Program-made: the position numbers and the translations under genes
In this document: piece after piece, positions 23,637 through 31,318 of the stretch
Position numbering within the stretch: the stretch's first letter is position 1
Layout: every line of letters starts with the position of its first letter
Source of the DNA: JAWLDB01 sp041686915
GTDB taxonomy: Bacteria; Bacillota; UBA994; UBA5500
Direction: 5' to 3'
Assembly (NCBI GenBank): GCA_041686915.1
Contig: JAWLDB010000010.1
Coordinates: forward strand, 1 to 34,284
Length of the DNA: 34,284 nucleotides
The notes under the pieces: generated by a model
What the model saw: the letters and a program-made list of their open reading frames with translations, nothing else
Databases searched by the model: none
Told to the model about the DNA's origin: nothing

Positions 23637-25715
23637 ATGGAGGTTAAAGTAGCGCGGGCTAGTGGCTTTTGCTATGGTGTAACCCGCGCCGTCGAGCTAG
23701 CTGAGACGGCACTGCAAAGGAGTGAGGTCTATGCGTTGGGGCCGCTCGTGCATAACCCGCAAGAGATGCAGCGACTTGAACAAAAGGGTATCAAACTGGT
23801 ACAATCTTTGGAGGAAGTTCCCGCAGGCTCTGCTCTGCTAATTCGGGCTCATGGGGCACCTCCAGAGGTATATGGCCAGGCTAGAGCAAAACACTTGGTG
23901 TTGCTCGACGCAACCTGCCCGCATGTAGCCTCTTTGCTGAACAAATCGGTCGACTTTATCAAACAGGGATATCAGTTGCTCATCCTAGGTGATGCTAAGC
24001 ATCCTGAGGTACAGGCAGCCTTGGCCTGGGCTGGAGGAAATGCTTGCGTAATTTCAGGTATGAAGGATCTGGAGCAGCTGACACTAGGAAGCAAAGTCGC
24101 GTTGGCAGCTCAAACCACAACCAAGTTGAGCGTTTGGGACGAGGTTGTAGCCGCATTACGCGATCGCGTTCCTGAACTGCAAATTGGCCAAACGATTTGC
24201 CATGCGACAGCCGAGCGGCAAAATGCTGCCCGGGAACTCTCCAAGCAAGTAGATATAATGGTAGTTGTGGGCGGTTATAATAGTGCTAACACTAGAAATC
24301 TGGTACAATTATGTGCGGAAACTGAAACGCCTACATACCACGTTGAATCTGCAGCCGAATTGAATCCCTCATGGTTTCCTAAAGGCGCTTTGGTAGGGAT
24401 TACGGCTGGGGCTTCAACACCGGATTGGATAATAAAGGAGGTCGTGACCACTGTGGAGAACATGGAGAACAAGAACAACGAAGTCATGAATGAACAGGTG
24501 GCTGAGGAAACTCAGGCTGACAGCCTGCAGAGCGATCTGGCTAACATCAAGACCGGCCAGGTTGTCGAGGGCACAGTAGTTCGGGTAACTGACAGCGAAG
24601 TCTATGTAGACATTCGCTACAAGTCAGACGGAGTAGTTCCGCTTTCCGAACTGAGCAATCTGCCAAACGTACAGCCTTCCGACGTAGTCAAGGAAGGCGA
24701 CCAGATAAAGGTCGTTGTGTTGCGTCTGGAGAACAAGGAAGGGAATGTACTGCTCTCCAAGCGTCGTGCTGACGCGGAAGAAGGTTGGAAGGAAGCCGAA
24801 GCTATTTACGAGAAGGGTGAGGTCGTTTCCGGTTCAGTCGTGGAAGTCGTCAAGGGTGGCTTAATTGTTTCCCTCTTCGACTTGCGCGCTTTCCTCCCTG
24901 CTTCTCTGGTAGACACTCGCTTCGTGCCGGATCTGAACGTGTACGTTGGCCAGGAAGTACCAGTCAAGATTATTGAAATGGAAGCCAACCGCAAGCGTCT
25001 GGTAGTTTCCCGTAAGGCTGCCATTGAAGAGCAGAGCTCACAGCTGCGTGAAGAGACTTGGGCTAAGCTCGAAGAAGGTCAGGTTATCGAGGGTACAGTT
25101 CAGCGTTTGACCGACTTTGGTGCCTTTGTTGATGTTGGTGGCGTAGATGGTTTGGTACACGTTTCAGAGATTTCCTGGGGTCGTGTGAACCATCCGTCCG
25201 AGGCACTCAGCGAGGGTCAGTCAGTTAAGGTTAAGGTGCTCGGCGTTGACCGCGAGCGTGAGCGCGTTTCATTGTCCATGAAGCAGGCGCAAGCTGATCC
25301 GTGGACAGAGGTTGGCGGCAAGTTTAAGGTTGGCGACATCGTAGATGGTAAGGTCATGAGGACCGTCTCCTTTGGAGCTTTCGTTGAGATCATGCCTGGT
25401 GTCGAGGGTCTGGTGCATATCTCCCAGCTTTCTAACGATCGCGTTGAGAAGACTGAGGATGTTGTGAACCCTGGCGATGAAGTCAAGGTTCGCATTCTCA
25501 GCATCAGCCCAGATGACCGCCGCGTATCCCTGAGCATGCGTGATGAACAACCCAGGTTTGATCGTTCAGACCGCGGCGACCGTCCTGAACGCTCCGAGCG
25601 TCGTCCTCGTGGCGGCGGACGTAACCAGAGCTACCGTGAAGAGGGAGCTGTCACTCTAGGTGATATGTTTGGTAACCTCTTTGGCAACAAGAAGGACGAA
25701 GAAGACCCACAATAA
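23637..25715 (+). CDS. ispH: IspH (HMBPP reductase) - ribosomal protein S1 fusion
   Basis: One open frame of 692 residues with two functions. Residues 1-275 are 4-hydroxy-3-methylbut-2-enyl diphosphate reductase, last step of the MEP isoprenoid pathway. The three iron-sulfur cysteines are Cys12 (GFCYGV), Cys94 (DATCPH) and Cys188 (QTICHAT). An acidic/Asn-rich linker (about 276-300) leads to four S1 RNA-binding domains at about 305-376, 393-461, 479-549 and 564-635, then an Arg/Gly/Asp-rich tail. Such fusions are known in Clostridia. The ATG is four bases after plsC, with GGAGAG about 14 bases upstream. At the junction an internal ribosome-binding site is present, so a separate S1 protein may also be made. 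Confidence 0.96.
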   Translation: MEVKVARASGFCYGVTRAVELAETALQRSEVYALGPLVHNPQEMQRLEQKGIKLVQSLEEVPAGSALLIRAHGAPPEVYGQARAKHLVLLDATCPHVASLLNKSVDFIKQGYQLLILGDAKHPEVQAALAWAGGNACVISGMKDLEQLTLGSKVALAAQTTTKLSVWDEVVAALRDRVPELQIGQTICHATAERQNAARELSKQVDIMVVVGGYNSANTRNLVQLCAETETPTYHVESAAELNPSWFPKGALVGITAGASTPDWIIKEVVTTVENMENKNNEVMNEQVAEETQADSLQSDLANIKTGQVVEGTVVRVTDSEVYVDIRYKSDGVVPLSELSNLPNVQPSDVVKEGDQIKVVVLRLENKEGNVLLSKRRADAEEGWKEAEAIYEKGEVVSGSVVEVVKGGLIVSLFDLRAFLPASLVDTRFVPDLNVYVGQEVPVKIIEMEANRKRLVVSRKAAIEEQSSQLREETWAKLEEGQVIEGTVQRLTDFGAFVDVGGVDGLVHVSEISWGRVNHPSEALSEGQSVKVKVLGVDRERERVSLSMKQAQADPWTEVGGKFKVGDIVDGKVMRTVSFGAFVEIMPGVEGLVHISQLSNDRVEKTEDVVNPGDEVKVRILSISPDDRRVSLSMRDEQPRFDRSDRGDRPERSERRPRGGGRNQSYREEGAVTLGDMFGNLFGNKKDEEDPQ
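24436..24455 (+). promoter_or_regulatory. Internal ribosome-binding site and candidate GTG start at the IspH/S1 junction
   Basis: AAGGAGGT at 24435-24442 lies inside the fused gene exactly at the domain boundary. An in-frame GTG follows at 24453-24455, ten bases away, and an in-frame ATG at 24462. Starting at this GTG would give a free S1 protein of 420 residues. The bases encode IKEVVTTV in the long form, so the site could also be chance. Its location at the junction argues otherwise. Confidence 0.55.
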
Positions 25716-25728
25716 GTGAGACCTTAGA

Positions 25729-25756
25729 AGCGCGGGGTGCTAGCCCCGCGCTTTTT
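25729..25756 (+). terminator. Intrinsic terminator after ispH-rpsA
   Basis: A 9-bp perfect stem (AGCGCGGGG / CCCCGCGCT) with a six-base loop runs into TTTTT. It closes the cmk-plsC-ispH unit. Confidence 0.92.
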
Positions 25757-25843
25757 GCTGCTCTGTATTAACAAGCAAAAACATAACACTCCCTATCAGA
25801 GGACAGACTAACAGCGATGAGCAACTCTGAAAGGAGTGTCCAT

Positions 25844-26578
25844 ATGAGGTTGCCGATAGGCACGATTGCATTGCTTGTTGTAACAGTCTTGATTTACTTT
25901 GGTGTAGCGGAACGCTTGCTTGATCGCATGCGGCTGAACGACAAAACGGCTCTATTGTTTTTAGGAGCCATGTTAGTTGGTACGTACATACCCGACATTC
26001 CACTGACCAGTCAGTTGGCCATCAATATTGGCGGTGGTGTCGTACCTCTCGCCCTGGCACTGTGGCTGTGGTTCACTGCAGACGAGGCTAAGGAAAGGAT
26101 GCGTGCTCTCTGGGCAACTTTGGGCGCAGGGGCTTTGGTCTACTTGACATCCGTTTACCTACCCATCAATCATGACGGTGGTGGCGTGTACGGCATTATC
26201 GATCCGTTATACGCATACGCAGCCGTCTCAGGTTTGGTTGCCTATCTGTTGGGCAGGTCACGCCGGGCGTCGTTCATCGCCGGCGTGCTTGGCATCGTGA
26301 TTAATGACCTAATCTATGCGGTTCAGATTTCGCTTAGGGGAGTGCCCACACAGACTGTCATTGGCGGTGCCGGCGTTTTTGATGCAGTGCTCATCTCCGG
26401 CCTGCTGGCAGTGCTCTTGGCCGAACTGGTTGGTGAAACTCGCGAACGGCTGGGCGGTGGCCACCATCCTCGCAAGGAAGAGAAACGCTCATTGAAATTA
26501 CAGGATACAGTCGAGTTGAACGAATCTCAAACAGCTAAGATTGAAAGCTTGAGTGAGAGGAGGGACGGCAAGAAATGA
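25844..26578 (+). CDS. DUF1614 family polytopic membrane protein
   Basis: Membrane protein of unknown function, 244 residues from ATG at 25844. I count about seven hydrophobic helices, for example IGTIALLVVTVLIYFGV, TALLFLGAMLVGTYI, VVPLALALWLWF, YAYAAVSGLVAYLLG and a last one ending LLAVLLAELVG. A charged cytoplasmic tail of about 45 residues follows. The family pattern RLPIGTIALL...DRMRLND...IPDIPL suggests DUF1614. AAAGGAG lies seven bases before the chosen ATG. The frame could start earlier at 25817, but without a site. Its stop overlaps the spoIIP start as ATGA, so the two are coupled. A sporulation role is therefore reasonable but unproven. Confidence 0.82.
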   Translation: MRLPIGTIALLVVTVLIYFGVAERLLDRMRLNDKTALLFLGAMLVGTYIPDIPLTSQLAINIGGGVVPLALALWLWFTADEAKERMRALWATLGAGALVYLTSVYLPINHDGGGVYGIIDPLYAYAAVSGLVAYLLGRSRRASFIAGVLGIVINDLIYAVQISLRGVPTQTVIGGAGVFDAVLISGLLAVLLAELVGETRERLGGGHHPRKEEKRSLKLQDTVELNESQTAKIESLSERRDGKK

Positions 26579-27729
26579 AGAAACTGATGACACTGATGCT
26601 GGTGTTTGTACTAGTGGGTGCTCTGGCCGTAACGCAGGCGTTTGCGTATGAGACTGACGATGATCATTGCTGCGGGAAGTATTTTGAGATTTATGATGAA
26701 GCTAACCCCGACCAGTTTGTGTTTGGTACCGGTATGACGGTGCACGCAGGTGATCAGTATCAAACCGCTGATAACCGGTTGTTTGAGGTGGTCAGCGTTG
26801 ATGCACAAACGAAGCGTGGTACAGCACGTTTTATAGAAAACGTTGAACTGGAGATGACGGACAGTCTGGTGTTTATCATGGCTTCGATTGATGCCGGCAT
26901 CGCTCAAGCTCAAGTACAGCAGCAGAACATTACAGTCGGTGTTTACCAGACCCATACCGCAGAGTCATATGTCCCGACATCGGGACGGGATAGTAAACTT
27001 GGCAATGGCGACGTTCTGAAGGTTGGTGCTTCGCTGGCTCAGAGTCTGAAACAGGCAGGGGTAAATGCTATCTACTCGGACAGAAAGCACGACCCACATG
27101 ATGCCGGTGCCTATAGAAGATCCCGCAGAACAGCTGAGGAAATGATGAAGAAGCGGCCCACCGCGTTGCTCGACGTTCACAGGGACGCTGGCGGAACTGC
27201 TGACATATATTCCACTAACCTGCAAGGCGACCGGGTTGCGCAGATACGTCTCGTGGTAGGGCGTCAGAACCCCAATATGAGGGCGAATAAGCAATTTGCC
27301 CAAGAAATAAAGGCAACGACGGACAAGCAATTCCCAGGGCTGATTAAGGGGATTTTCTTTGCTCGAGGTGGTTATAACCAAGATATGCATCCACGCAACC
27401 TCCTTTTGGAAGTGGGTAACGAAAAGGTCACCTTGAAGAATGCTCAAGCTGGGATTAGTGCATTTGCCAAAGCATATTCCAATTACTTAGGTGCCAGGGG
27501 TGCAGCTAGCCAGTCTGGTCGTGTACGAGAAGGACAGGCAGGTACATCAGCACTCGGATGGCTGGTTGGCCTGGTTGTTGTCGGTGCGATTGTCTTTCTG
27601 CTGATTAGTACAGGAGGCTGGAAAGAGATGAGCAGTAAGCTGAAAACGTTCACCACCAAAGAGTTTGCCAATGCGCTTGGATCCAGCAAGCGGAAGAAAC
27701 AAGATGGAGATAAGCACAAGCGCCGATGA
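26575..27729 (+). CDS. spoIIP: Stage II sporulation protein P (engulfment peptidoglycan hydrolase)
   Basis: Amidase/endopeptidase of the engulfment machine (with SpoIID and SpoIIM in Bacillus), acting on septal peptidoglycan. The 384 residues start with a signal peptide (about 1-24, ending QAFA). An N-terminal extra region (about 25-110) with His31-Cys32-Cys33 precedes the SpoIIP catalytic domain: VGVYQTHTAESY (122-132, His127), DVHRDAGG (200-207, His202), and RNLLLEVG (274-281, Glu279). A second hydrophobic helix lies near the C-terminus (LGWLVGLVVVGAIVFLLI, about 327-344), followed by a basic tail. B. subtilis SpoIIP has only an N-terminal anchor, so this layout differs. GGAGGG precedes the ATG, and both ends overlap neighbours by four bases. 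Confidence 0.94.
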   Translation: MKKLMTLMLVFVLVGALAVTQAFAYETDDDHCCGKYFEIYDEANPDQFVFGTGMTVHAGDQYQTADNRLFEVVSVDAQTKRGTARFIENVELEMTDSLVFIMASIDAGIAQAQVQQQNITVGVYQTHTAESYVPTSGRDSKLGNGDVLKVGASLAQSLKQAGVNAIYSDRKHDPHDAGAYRRSRRTAEEMMKKRPTALLDVHRDAGGTADIYSTNLQGDRVAQIRLVVGRQNPNMRANKQFAQEIKATTDKQFPGLIKGIFFARGGYNQDMHPRNLLLEVGNEKVTLKNAQAGISAFAKAYSNYLGARGAASQSGRVREGQAGTSALGWLVGLVVVGAIVFLLISTGGWKEMSSKLKTFTTKEFANALGSSKRKKQDGDKHKRR

Positions 27730-28130
27730 AGTATTTGGTGTTTCATAGCCGTACCGGGGCGGCTGCAATAGTGGCCGCCCTGCAATTTTTGGGCGCAGGC
27801 GATGACACTGTAGCTGTTGAGCAGAAGCTGCGCTCAATGCCTGACAGAGGCAAGTTTTTCATCCGCGTCGAAGAGACAGACTTAACTGTTCTAGCCTTGG
27901 CTAGTGGTAAGGAACGCTTCGTATTACAGCATGCTTTGCGCGCCTTGACAAAACAGTTTAAGCCAGAAGCAGATATAGAGATGCGTGACCTGACAAGGGC
28001 TGAATGGCGGCGCTGCTGGGTGTGGCTTAAACTGTTGCGCGCAGGACTTTTGCCCAAGCCACTCTGCCAATGGTTTTCAGTGCGTTTGCTGGATCGGGTA
28101 AAGAGGACAACGAGGGGGGCGAGTTTCTGA
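27726..28130 (+). CDS. Small protein, possible divergent DUF3189 paralogue
   Basis: A 134-residue protein I can place only tentatively. Its start MKYLVFHSRTGAAAIVAALQFLGAG resembles that of the next gene (KYIYFCWGSAHSSVTAAAVHLG), which suggests a divergent tandem duplicate of DUF3189. The rest is basic, with QHALRALTKQFK in the middle and WVWLKLLRAGLLP near the end. The ATG overlaps the spoIIP stop as ATGA and has no ribosome-binding site of its own, so translation depends on spoIIP. It overlaps the next gene as CTGA. Function unknown, perhaps connected to sporulation by its coupling to spoIIP. Confidence 0.7.
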   Translation: MKYLVFHSRTGAAAIVAALQFLGAGDDTVAVEQKLRSMPDRGKFFIRVEETDLTVLALASGKERFVLQHALRALTKQFKPEADIEMRDLTRAEWRRCWVWLKLLRAGLLPKPLCQWFSVRLLDRVKRTTRGASF

Positions 28131-28618
28131 AATACATCTATTTCTGTTGGGGTAGCGCACACTCGTCGGTAACGGCAGCCGCGGTGCATCTTGGCCATCT
28201 GCCTGATGACCGGGTGCCTACGTTGACAGAGGTGATGGCAGCTCCCCGTTTTGATCAGACTCCTAACAATCAGATTGGCACCTTGTTCTTTATGGGAAAC
28301 GACGATGCAGGCGACGAGGTGTATATCTTGGGTCTTGGTGCGCAGTACAACAGCTTCAAATATATCGTCAGCGAATACCTGCAGATGCTGGGCCTGGCCC
28401 CTGTGGATTACCGGCTCGTGAACTGCCTGCCATGCGTAAATCTGCCTACCAGACTGGGAGGTTTCTCTTCCCGCAGTTTGGGCGCCGTCTGGTTTGGCAG
28501 GCGCCTAGCAGCTTGGGGAGTAATGCGCTCATACTCAAACTATGTGAAGGTTGTACGCTGGGCCCAGAGTTCACGCCAACAGCTGCGTGCTTTTCTTGAC
28601 TGGGTTCCCCCCTTGTAG
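28127..28618 (+). CDS. DUF3189 family protein with probable CTG start
   Basis: Family of unknown function found in spore-forming Firmicutes. From CTG at 28127 it has 163 residues and begins with the family pattern (M)KYIYFCWGSAHSSVTAAAVHLGHLP. GTLFFMGNDDAGDEVYILGLG and NCLPCVNLPTRLGGFSSR follow. The Ser/His-rich N-terminal loop looks like a phosphate- or nucleotide-binding turn. GAGGGGGG lies seven bases before the CTG and the CTG overlaps the upstream stop as CTGA. The only other in-frame start, ATG at 28070, would overlap the upstream gene by 61 bases, lacks a site and adds residues not seen in the family. The end of this gene carries the promoter of the next unit. Confidence 0.8.
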   Translation: MKYIYFCWGSAHSSVTAAAVHLGHLPDDRVPTLTEVMAAPRFDQTPNNQIGTLFFMGNDDAGDEVYILGLGAQYNSFKYIVSEYLQMLGLAPVDYRLVNCLPCVNLPTRLGGFSSRSLGAVWFGRRLAAWGVMRSYSNYVKVVRWAQSSRQQLRAFLDWVPPL

Positions 28619-28624
28619 GATAAT
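28596..28624 (+). promoter_or_regulatory. Strong vegetative promoter for the DUF512-der-gpsA unit
   Basis: TTGACT (28596-28601) and GATAAT (28619-28624) each match consensus at five of six bases with an ideal 17-base spacer. The -35 lies in the last codons of the DUF3189 gene. The expected start of transcription, about 28631, is before the ribosome-binding site at 28641. This also excludes the TTG at 28627 as a start. Confidence 0.8.
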
Positions 28625-28656
28625 GGTTGAGGTGTGACTTGGGAGGGGAGAGGAAT

Positions 28657-29988
28657 ATGCCTGACCACTTTGGTGCCCAAATTCAGGCGGTAGTCCCCGG
28701 CTCTATTGGTGATGATATCGGTATAGAGCCAGGTTTTGTGCTCACAGCCGTTAACGGCCAACCTGTGACAGACATCGTCGATTACCGCCAGGCTATCGCT
28801 GGTGAGTATCTGACGCTGTCTTTTTTAGATGACGCAGGCAGTCCTTGGGAAGTTGAAGTGGAGAAAGAGTTTGGCGATGATTTGGGATTGGTGTTTGAGA
28901 ACCCGACAATCCAGCCTGTAAAGCTCTGCCGCAATAACTGCCAGTTCTGCTTCGTTCGTCAGCAGCCGGGGGGAATGCGTCCCACCCTGCAAGTTAAGGA
29001 CGATGATTACCGCTTATCGGCCTTGCAGGGCAGCTTTGTTACCTTGACTAACCTAAGCAACGATGAATGGCAGCGCATATTGAAATTGCGCCTCAGCCCG
29101 CTTTACGTGTCGGTACATACAACTAATGGTGATTTGCGCGCTCGAATGCTTCGCAACCCTCATGCTGCCAAGATTATGGCACAATTACGAGAGTTGGCGT
29201 CGCAACAGATTGAAATGCACTGTCAGATCGTGTTGGTTCCAGGCCTCAACGATGGAGAAGAACTGGAACGTTCAGTCGATGACTTATTGTCACTGTGGCC
29301 CGCCGTGCAGTCTTTGGCTGTCGTGCCTGTCGGGTTGACTTCTCATCGACAAGGTCTGCCAGAGTTGAGGCTGTTCGATCGTTATGAGGCCCGTGCAGTC
29401 CTTGACTACCTGCTGCCACTATCACGTCGATTACGTCGCCGGTTTGGCTGCTCGTTTGTCTATCCGTCGGATGAGTTTTTCGTCCTGGCTGAAGCGATAG
29501 TGCCTGAGCGGCGCTACTACGATGACTTCCCACAAATTGAAAACGGTGTTGGCCTGATTAGGCTTCTGCTGGACGGTGCTAATGAGCTGCTTAAGCGACT
29601 ACCCAAGCGAATTAACCCGCCTAGACATGTAGTTTGGGTTACCGGCGTATCAGCTGCATCAACCCTGGAACGCTTGGCTGCACGACTCAATCAGGTTGAA
29701 GGCCTCTGGGTCGATGTATTGGTTTGTGATAATGATACGTTTGGTAGTAGCGTCACCGTTACCGGTCTGCTGGGAGGTAGGGATATCATCCGCAAGCTGA
29801 AATCGCTTGATCTGGCAGGCAAGGTAGTGCTGATTCCTGAGGTTGTGCTGCGGGAAGCCGAACAAGATTTCCTGGATGACGTCACATTTGTTGACCTCGT
29901 GGCCGAGTTCCCCGAGGCGACAGTGTTACTAACGCCCGTGAACGGAACTGCATTGATTAAATACACGCTGGGGGAGGAGGGAACCTAG
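28657..29988 (+). CDS. PDZ / radical SAM-like / DUF512 protein
   Basis: Cytoplasmic protein, 443 residues from ATG at 28657, of a family widespread in Clostridia whose reaction is unknown. Residues about 5-70 form a PDZ-like domain (AVVPGSIGDDIGIEPGFVLTAVNG). The stretch VKLCRNNCQFCFVRQQPGGMRPTL carries Cys91-x3-Cys95-x2-Cys98, the spacing of a radical SAM iron-sulfur site. A TIM-barrel-like part follows with LYVSVHTTNGDLRARML and CQIVLVPGLNDGEEL. The C-terminal third is DUF512 (FVYPSDEFFVLAE and ending TPVNGTALIKYT). GGGAGGGG is upstream. Its stop TAG shares its last base with the GTG of der, so the two are coupled. A role near ribosome assembly has been suggested only by such linkage. Confidence 0.9.
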   Translation: MPDHFGAQIQAVVPGSIGDDIGIEPGFVLTAVNGQPVTDIVDYRQAIAGEYLTLSFLDDAGSPWEVEVEKEFGDDLGLVFENPTIQPVKLCRNNCQFCFVRQQPGGMRPTLQVKDDDYRLSALQGSFVTLTNLSNDEWQRILKLRLSPLYVSVHTTNGDLRARMLRNPHAAKIMAQLRELASQQIEMHCQIVLVPGLNDGEELERSVDDLLSLWPAVQSLAVVPVGLTSHRQGLPELRLFDRYEARAVLDYLLPLSRRLRRRFGCSFVYPSDEFFVLAEAIVPERRYYDDFPQIENGVGLIRLLLDGANELLKRLPKRINPPRHVVWVTGVSAASTLERLAARLNQVEGLWVDVLVCDNDTFGSSVTVTGLLGGRDIIRKLKSLDLAGKVVLIPEVVLREAEQDFLDDVTFVDLVAEFPEATVLLTPVNGTALIKYTLGEEGT

Positions 29989-31298
29989 TGTCTATAGTAG
30001 CAATCGTTGGTCGCCCTAATGTTGGCAAGTCCACTCTGTTCAATTACTTGGTTGGTAAGCGCATCTCCATCGTTCAGGATGTGCCTGGAGTGACGCGCGA
30101 TCGGATTTATAATGATGTCCGTTGGCTGAATCATGAGTTTACCCTGGTCGATACAGGTGGGTTGGAAGTGAATAGCACTGACCAGATGTTTCAGTTTATC
30201 CGCAAGCAGGCTGAAATCGCAATCAGAGAAGCTGACGCCATTCTGTTCGTCGTAGACGGAAAACAGGGCCTGACCCCTGTAGACGAAGAAGTCGCGGACA
30301 TTCTGCGCGCAACTCATAAACCTCTCATTGTGGTGGTCAACAAGATTGACCATCCAAACTACGAGGCAAACGTGGTAGACTTCTATAAGCTCGGTCTGCC
30401 AAATCTCATGAGCATTTCAGCCGCTAACGGGCTTGGCATGGGTGACTTGTTGGACAAGATTGTGGAAATGCTGCCTGATACCAAAGAAGCTGAGTACGAT
30501 GAGGAAATCATTAAAGTAGCCTTCATCGGCAAGCCAAATGTCGGTAAGTCGTCGCTGGTCAATGCACTGCTTGGGCAAGAACGGGTCATTGTTAGTGATA
30601 TCCCAGGCACCACTCGCGACTCCATTGATACACCCTTTGCTTTAGGCGATGATAGGTTTGTGTTGATTGACACGGCCGGGCTGCGGCGTCGGAGCAGAGT
30701 TGAAGAAGAAATTGAACGGTACAGTGGATTAAGGTCGCTGAAGGCAATCGACCGGTCTGATATAGTCTTGATGGTAATCGATGCCACAGAAGGTGTCACA
30801 GATCAGGACAAAAAAATCGTCGGGTATGCTCATGACCGGGGCAAAGGCATCATTCTGGTAATCAACAAGTGGGACTTGGTCGAGAAAGATGACAAGACTA
30901 TGAACCGGTACAAAGAACGGATACGCGCAGAGCTAACCTTTGTGCAGTATGCACCGGTTGCATTCGTGTCAGCCTTGACCAAGCAGCGGGTGAACAAAGT
31001 CCTGCCATTGGTCAAATATGTAAGCGAACAGCAGCACATGCGCATGGCTACGAACACCCTGAATGAACTGATCCAGGAGGCTACTCTGGTAACACCTACG
31101 CCTACCGACAAAGGTAAACGCCTGAAGATTTTTTACGCAACACAGGCCAGCGTCAAACCACCTACCTTTGTGTTGTTCGTAAACGACCCCGAGTTACTGC
31201 ACTTCAGTTATCAACGCTTCCTGGAGAATAGACTGCGTGAGACATTGGGGTTTGAAGGTACACCAATCAGGATGCATGCCAGACGCAGAAAAGACTAG
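29988..31298 (+). CDS. der: Ribosome-associated GTPase Der (EngA)
   Basis: Essential double GTPase that helps assemble the 50S ribosomal subunit. The 436 residues carry two G domains in tandem: GRPNVGKST at 8-16 with VDTGG and NKID (118-121), and GKPNVGKSS at 181-189 with DTAGLRRR and NKWD (293-296). A KH-like C-terminal domain follows (about 350-436, LKIFYATQASVKPPTFVLFVN). The start is GTG at 29988, overlapping the previous stop as TAGTG, with GGAGG about nine bases upstream. gpsA follows 20 bases downstream. Confidence 0.97.
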   Translation: MSIVAIVGRPNVGKSTLFNYLVGKRISIVQDVPGVTRDRIYNDVRWLNHEFTLVDTGGLEVNSTDQMFQFIRKQAEIAIREADAILFVVDGKQGLTPVDEEVADILRATHKPLIVVVNKIDHPNYEANVVDFYKLGLPNLMSISAANGLGMGDLLDKIVEMLPDTKEAEYDEEIIKVAFIGKPNVGKSSLVNALLGQERVIVSDIPGTTRDSIDTPFALGDDRFVLIDTAGLRRRSRVEEEIERYSGLRSLKAIDRSDIVLMVIDATEGVTDQDKKIVGYAHDRGKGIILVINKWDLVEKDDKTMNRYKERIRAELTFVQYAPVAFVSALTKQRVNKVLPLVKYVSEQQHMRMATNTLNELIQEATLVTPTPTDKGKRLKIFYATQASVKPPTFVLFVNDPELLHFSYQRFLENRLRETLGFEGTPIRMHARRRKD

Positions 31299-31318
31299 AG
31301 GGGAGTAGTGACTGCGTT

